This document shows positions 24,601 to 26,189 of a stretch of DNA of 26,189 nt, piece after piece. Both the position numbers and the translations under genes were made by a program. Source of the DNA: PALSA-607 sp036509315 (lineage in GTDB: Bacteria; Actinomycetota; Actinomycetes; Acidothermales; Acidothermaceae); the NCBI GenBank assembly GCA_036509315.1, contig DATCFU010000213.1, forward strand, positions 1-26,189. The letters run 5' to 3'. The notes beneath the pieces are model-generated. The model ran no database searches, was not told where the DNA came from, and saw nothing but the letters and a program-made list of their open reading frames with translations. Each line of letters begins with the position of its first letter. The stretch's first letter is position 1.

Positions 24601-25021
24601 TGATTTCCTTGAAACGGTCGAGGTCGATCAGCAGGAGTCCGGTCACCGCGCCTGAACCGGCCGCTACTTGCAGGGCGGTTTCGAGGCGATCGGTGAGCAA
24701 CGCGCGGTTCGCAAGCCCGGTGAGCGGATCGTGCAAGGAGCGGTCAACTGCGGCGGCTCTTTCGGTCTTGAGTCCCCGCCGATAGTCGCCTGCGATGCCC
24801 GCCAAGACTGTAGCGAGCAAGACCCCGAGGCCAAGGATGGCGAGCTGGGTCCCTGCTGTGACATGCGATGACCACACGGCGAACCCGATGACGCCGAGCA
24901 GGATCAGCACGATCCCGAGCGCGGCGAGGCGGCCGCGCCACGCGATGCGGCGGTCGAAATCCAGTGAGGAGTCTCGCGAACGCGATGGCTGGGTCTGAGC
25001 AGCGCGTGAGGGACCGTTCAC
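21608..25021 (-). CDS. Membrane GGDEF-EAL-PAS-PAS-PAS-GGDEF(degenerate) signalling protein
   Basis: A 1137-residue protein. Two adjacent membrane helices (about 32-50 and 57-77) are followed by a GGDEF domain with intact GGDEF (174-178) but no RxxD I-site. The EAL domain that follows has Glu301, Asn359, Glu391, Glu394, Asp421-Asp422, Lys442, Glu478 and Gln498, all expected active-site residues. Three PAS-like domains come next (about 553-672, 690-815 and 822-948; the first holds APIGILEVRPDSTIVAVNPRA), then a second GGDEF domain whose motif reads GGDGF (1035-1039) while RAED (1026-1029) matches an I-site. PAS domains are normally N-terminal to the enzymes, so the order is unusual and suggests a fusion of two proteins. 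The first pair may turn over cyclic-di-GMP, and the last domain may act as a receptor. The start is GTG. Confidence 0.9.
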   Translation of the reverse strand: MNGPSRAAQTQPSRSRDSSLDFDRRIAWRGRLAALGIVLILLGVIGFAVWSSHVTAGTQLAILGLGVLLATVLAGIAGDYRRGLKTERAAAVDRSLHDPLTGLANRALLTDRLETALQVAAGSGAVTGLLLIDLDRFKEINDTFGHKYGDQLLTQIGRRFAAVVGGADTVARIGGDEFAVLLPNIKDLAAAKEIAENLQRALESSLNVEGVELDVDASIGLVLSGEHGTDATTLLQHADVAMYVAKTRNVGVFAYSREVDDHSPVRLALLGDLRRGLEMHEIVLHYQPKIDVASGKVIGVEALARWQHPTQGLLYPDSFIPAAEHTGLIGPFTSYVLDAALAQAAIWAEGGMPLTVSVNLSGRNLLDEHLPTEVSDLLAAYGVPASLLELEVTESAIMLDPVRAQQVLENLSDLGVRLSIDDFGAGYTSLSQLKTLPVDELKIDRSFVMTMTSDARDALIVHSVIELGQNLGLNIVAEGVETAQALVTLRGFGCDIAQGYYIAKPAPAKTFEAWLMARETASPAPVAVTPARRAGDAVLVERDLGEATSPAAALRASEERFRALFTLAPIGILEVRPDSTIVAVNPRACAMTGYERDELIGRPATMLIDPSDRAGQARSMAALSQAIPYTARRDYRRKDGTPLAVLISVAVMRQTSGAVSRMVGMMVDISELEEAQQSIAAASLELATHQMFTDSLLDNAGAGILACDITGNLTVINRTARSWHGLDPDVEPSQEQLEKLTAHLFDADGVTLLGRGNNPLMRAFRDGITSKAEMVIAPPGTAATRVIATGTSLRGPMGEAVGAVVTMHDVTVLRQRETELGKSAAFHDAVLAASPDVIFIADAVTNRNVWSSRTLTEYGYTDQQMKDLADNTVDVLVHPDDRFKVREQNAAAQALPNGEVVRIRYRIRVSNDTYRWFARSVTPFARNDAGEVTELLGVASDVTDLVRVEQQLAEAALHDALTGLPNRTLLVDRLSNTLARTNRSGHELAVLSCDLDEFKAVNDDGGHEAGDAVLQATATRLLATLRAEDTAARVGGDGFVVIVEPSSRTWAGPDGAPIDVRAYAMQLAERIEAALAVPIDFDGHEYAVTVSIGLAFAHAGDDVEDVLAQAGAAMYRAKSLGKNRHEIATGLLGSPVS

Positions 25022-25034
25022 CTTCGGCTATACG

Positions 25035-25053
25035 GCGGGAGTCTCACTCCTGC
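25035..25053. terminator. Hairpin between the proline-rich protein gene and the GGDEF gene
   Basis: gcgggagt (25035-25042) and actcctgc (25046-25053) pair over 8 bp, one of them G-T, around a ctc loop. It is about 50 bp past the stop at 25101 on the minus strand and 14 bp before the next start. It may terminate the upstream gene or shape the leader of the 1137-residue protein gene. There is no U-tract. Confidence 0.4.
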
Positions 25054-25100
25054 ATCATCGACCCATTTGGCTCAATTTGCAGCAAAAGTACTGGTTGGAG

Positions 25101-26189
25101 CTACTTCTTGGACTTCGCTGCCGACGTTGCGGGTGCAAGTACGGGGCCGGACGGCGGGACGGCGACGGTTCCGGTGTTAGCCGATGCGCCACCGCCTGAT
25201 CCTTCAAAGCCGGCGGACGTCGAGGCGACCGGTCCGCCGACCGGTGGGATCGGGAACTGGTCGCCGAGGAACGACGGGTCGACCGCGATGACGGTCAGCG
25301 GATCCGTCGAGCCCTCGACGGTGAAGAACCACGTCGGCACCAAGATGTTCGAGCCGCCGACGGTCGATCCATCGGCAGCCGTTGTCGCGCCGGTCGCGTT
25401 GTACTGAAGCTGCAGACCGATGACGGCACCGGTCACCTTCTGCGGCTTCGGGGTCGGGCACGGGTAGGCCGACTCGACTGGCGGTACCGCGATCGGGCCG
25501 GTGCTATCGACAGCCGGGCCGCTCGCTGGCGCCGGCGGTGGTGACGCGACCATCACCGTGTTCGGACTGGCCGACGCAGCTGGGTTGAGCGGGAACTTCG
25601 TGTTCGGCTCGCTGGCCACCGGCGCCGGCTGGTCAGACGCGCTGGGGTTCAACGGGAACTTGGTGTTCGGTCCGCTGGCTGCCGGCACTGGGCCGCCATC
25701 GACGGGGATGGGTCCGCAGTACATCGCGATCATCGGCATCGGCCGATCGGCGAGTGACTTGAACGCGGCCGTCGCGGTCTGCAACGGGTAGTCGTCGCCG
25801 GACTTCGGTGCCACCAAACGACCGGTAGCGGTGCGAATTCCCTTCGCGTCGACGTCCACGTTGGTTTCGATGCCTTGCGTCGGCATGCCGTCGATCTGCG
25901 GCGCGACCGTCAAGGTCGAGGCCGGCGACGAGGCGTTGAACTGCTCGCTACCGGTGACGCCGAGCTTCGACAAAAGGCTGGCGGCAGCGGCTTTCGTCGT
26001 GGTCTCGTCGGGTCCGGGCGTCGGGGCGATCGGAGTCGTGGGGGTCGGAGCCGCCGTACCGGGCGACACCGCTATCCCCGGTACGGAGACTGCGCAGCCG
26101 TACCCGACGGAAGCGCCGTCGGCGTTGTCGATGTCGGTTTGGTAGGCGGGGCACGGCACGGTGTCGGCGCGGTTGTACGACCACTGCTC
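25101..26189 (-). CDS. Proline-rich, probably exported protein, C-terminal part
   Basis: The frame is open to the window edge, so the 5' end, including any signal peptide, is missing; about 362 residues are visible. A GTG at 26159 is possible but the coding pattern continues upstream of it (reading EQWSYNRADTVPCPAYQ). The protein is rich in Pro, Ala, Ser, Thr and Gly, with linker-like stretches such as PTPTTPIAPTPGPDETTT and a terminal Ala/Ser/Lys tail. Between them lie more structured parts, for example VPTWFFTVEGSTDPLTVIAV. A 21-residue unit containing PNTKFPLNP is present twice. The four cysteines, spaced far apart, would suit an extracytoplasmic protein. I do not recognise the family; export is inferred from composition. 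It is followed by a hairpin and the GGDEF-EAL-PAS gene. Confidence 0.65.
   Translation of the reverse strand, partial: EQWSYNRADTVPCPAYQTDIDNADGASVGYGCAVSVPGIAVSPGTAAPTPTTPIAPTPGPDETTTKAAAASLLSKLGVTGSEQFNASSPASTLTVAPQIDGMPTQGIETNVDVDAKGIRTATGRLVAPKSGDDYPLQTATAAFKSLADRPMPMIAMYCGPIPVDGGPVPAASGPNTKFPLNPSASDQPAPVASEPNTKFPLNPAASASPNTVMVASPPPAPASGPAVDSTGPIAVPPVESAYPCPTPKPQKVTGAVIGLQLQYNATGATTAADGSTVGGSNILVPTWFFTVEGSTDPLTVIAVDPSFLGDQFPIPPVGGPVASTSAGFEGSGGGASANTGTVAVPPSGPVLAPATSAAKSKK
25582..25692 (-). repeat. Two tandem copies of a 63-bp coding repeat
   Basis: The 63-bp-spaced units encode PNTKFPLNP(S/A)AS followed by a Pro/Ala-rich spacer. The first nine residues are identical in both copies. It is an in-frame duplication inside the proline-rich protein gene. 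Confidence 0.7.

Noticed and set aside
1..26189. tRNA, rRNA, CRISPR arrays, riboswitches, insertion sequences or phage genes
   Set aside because: None could be supported by reading either strand; the repeats seen are short and intergenic.

Overview
The window is high-GC DNA with dense bidirectional coding, many GTG/TTG starts, ATGA stop-start overlaps and several possible leaderless starts. The gene families are typical of high-GC Gram-positives: DHA2-type MFS plus MarR, a large ATP-binding LuxR regulator, NlpC/P60 lipoprotein, NCS1 permease, FUSC protein and multi-domain GGDEF/EAL proteins. This points to a free-living actinomycete, perhaps of the Frankia/Jatrophihabitans/Kineosporia type. 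The placement is inference; no rRNA or other phylogenetic marker is present. I saw no tRNA, rRNA, CRISPR, insertion sequence or phage gene.

Layout. (1) 1-2287: the end of a sulfate/thiosulfate ABC importer operon, cysT (cut by the window edge), cysW and cysA, all overlapping and on the + strand. (2) 2246-5579, minus strand: two tandem paralogous Kelch-type lipoproteins and a cysteine-free Rrf2 regulator; the last Kelch gene runs 42 bp into the end of cysA. (3) 5636-8356, minus: a 906-residue ATP-binding LuxR-type (LAL) regulator. (4) 8357-8685: a 329-bp divergent regulatory region with direct repeats, a long inverted repeat, a sigma70-like promoter and a perfect MarR-like operator. (5) 8686-10889, plus: a 14-TM MFS exporter overlapping its probable MarR repressor. 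(6) 11018-11263: a solo LacI-type helix-turn-helix of 81 residues with no effector domain. (7) 11319-15529: an NlpC/P60 lipoprotein, then cytosine deaminase codA facing cytosine permease codB, with a repeat-rich hairpin region between the last two. A 7-bp tandem repeat sits in front of codB. (8) 15692-19185, plus: a FIST sensor protein followed after 2 bp by a GAF-GAF-GGDEF-EAL protein. (9) 19021-25021, minus: a FUSC-family membrane protein whose 3' end overlaps the EAL gene by 165 bp, and a 1137-residue membrane protein with order GGDEF-EAL-PAS-PAS-PAS-GGDGF. (10) 25101-26189, minus: the C-terminal part of a proline-rich, probably exported protein with an internal 21-residue repeat, cut by the window edge.

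How the genes work together. Region 1 takes up sulfate; the Rrf2 protein nearby resembles cysteine-less CymR-type regulators and could link sulfur status to this locus (inference). Region 5 is a self-contained drug-efflux/repressor cassette. CodB imports cytosine and CodA deaminates it to uracil. Regions 8 and 9 form a cyclic-di-GMP signalling island: a ligand-sensing FIST protein, one bifunctional-looking enzyme with intact GGDEF, I-site and EAL residues, and a second enzyme with one intact GGDEF-EAL pair and a degenerate C-terminal GGDEF that keeps an RxxD I-site-like motif.

The points most worth checking are the duplicated-GGDEF architecture, the split FIST/GGDEF-EAL operon, the natural Ser in CodA at the site equivalent to E. 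coli Asp314, the solo LacI HTH, and the repeated palindromic elements in the intergenic regions.
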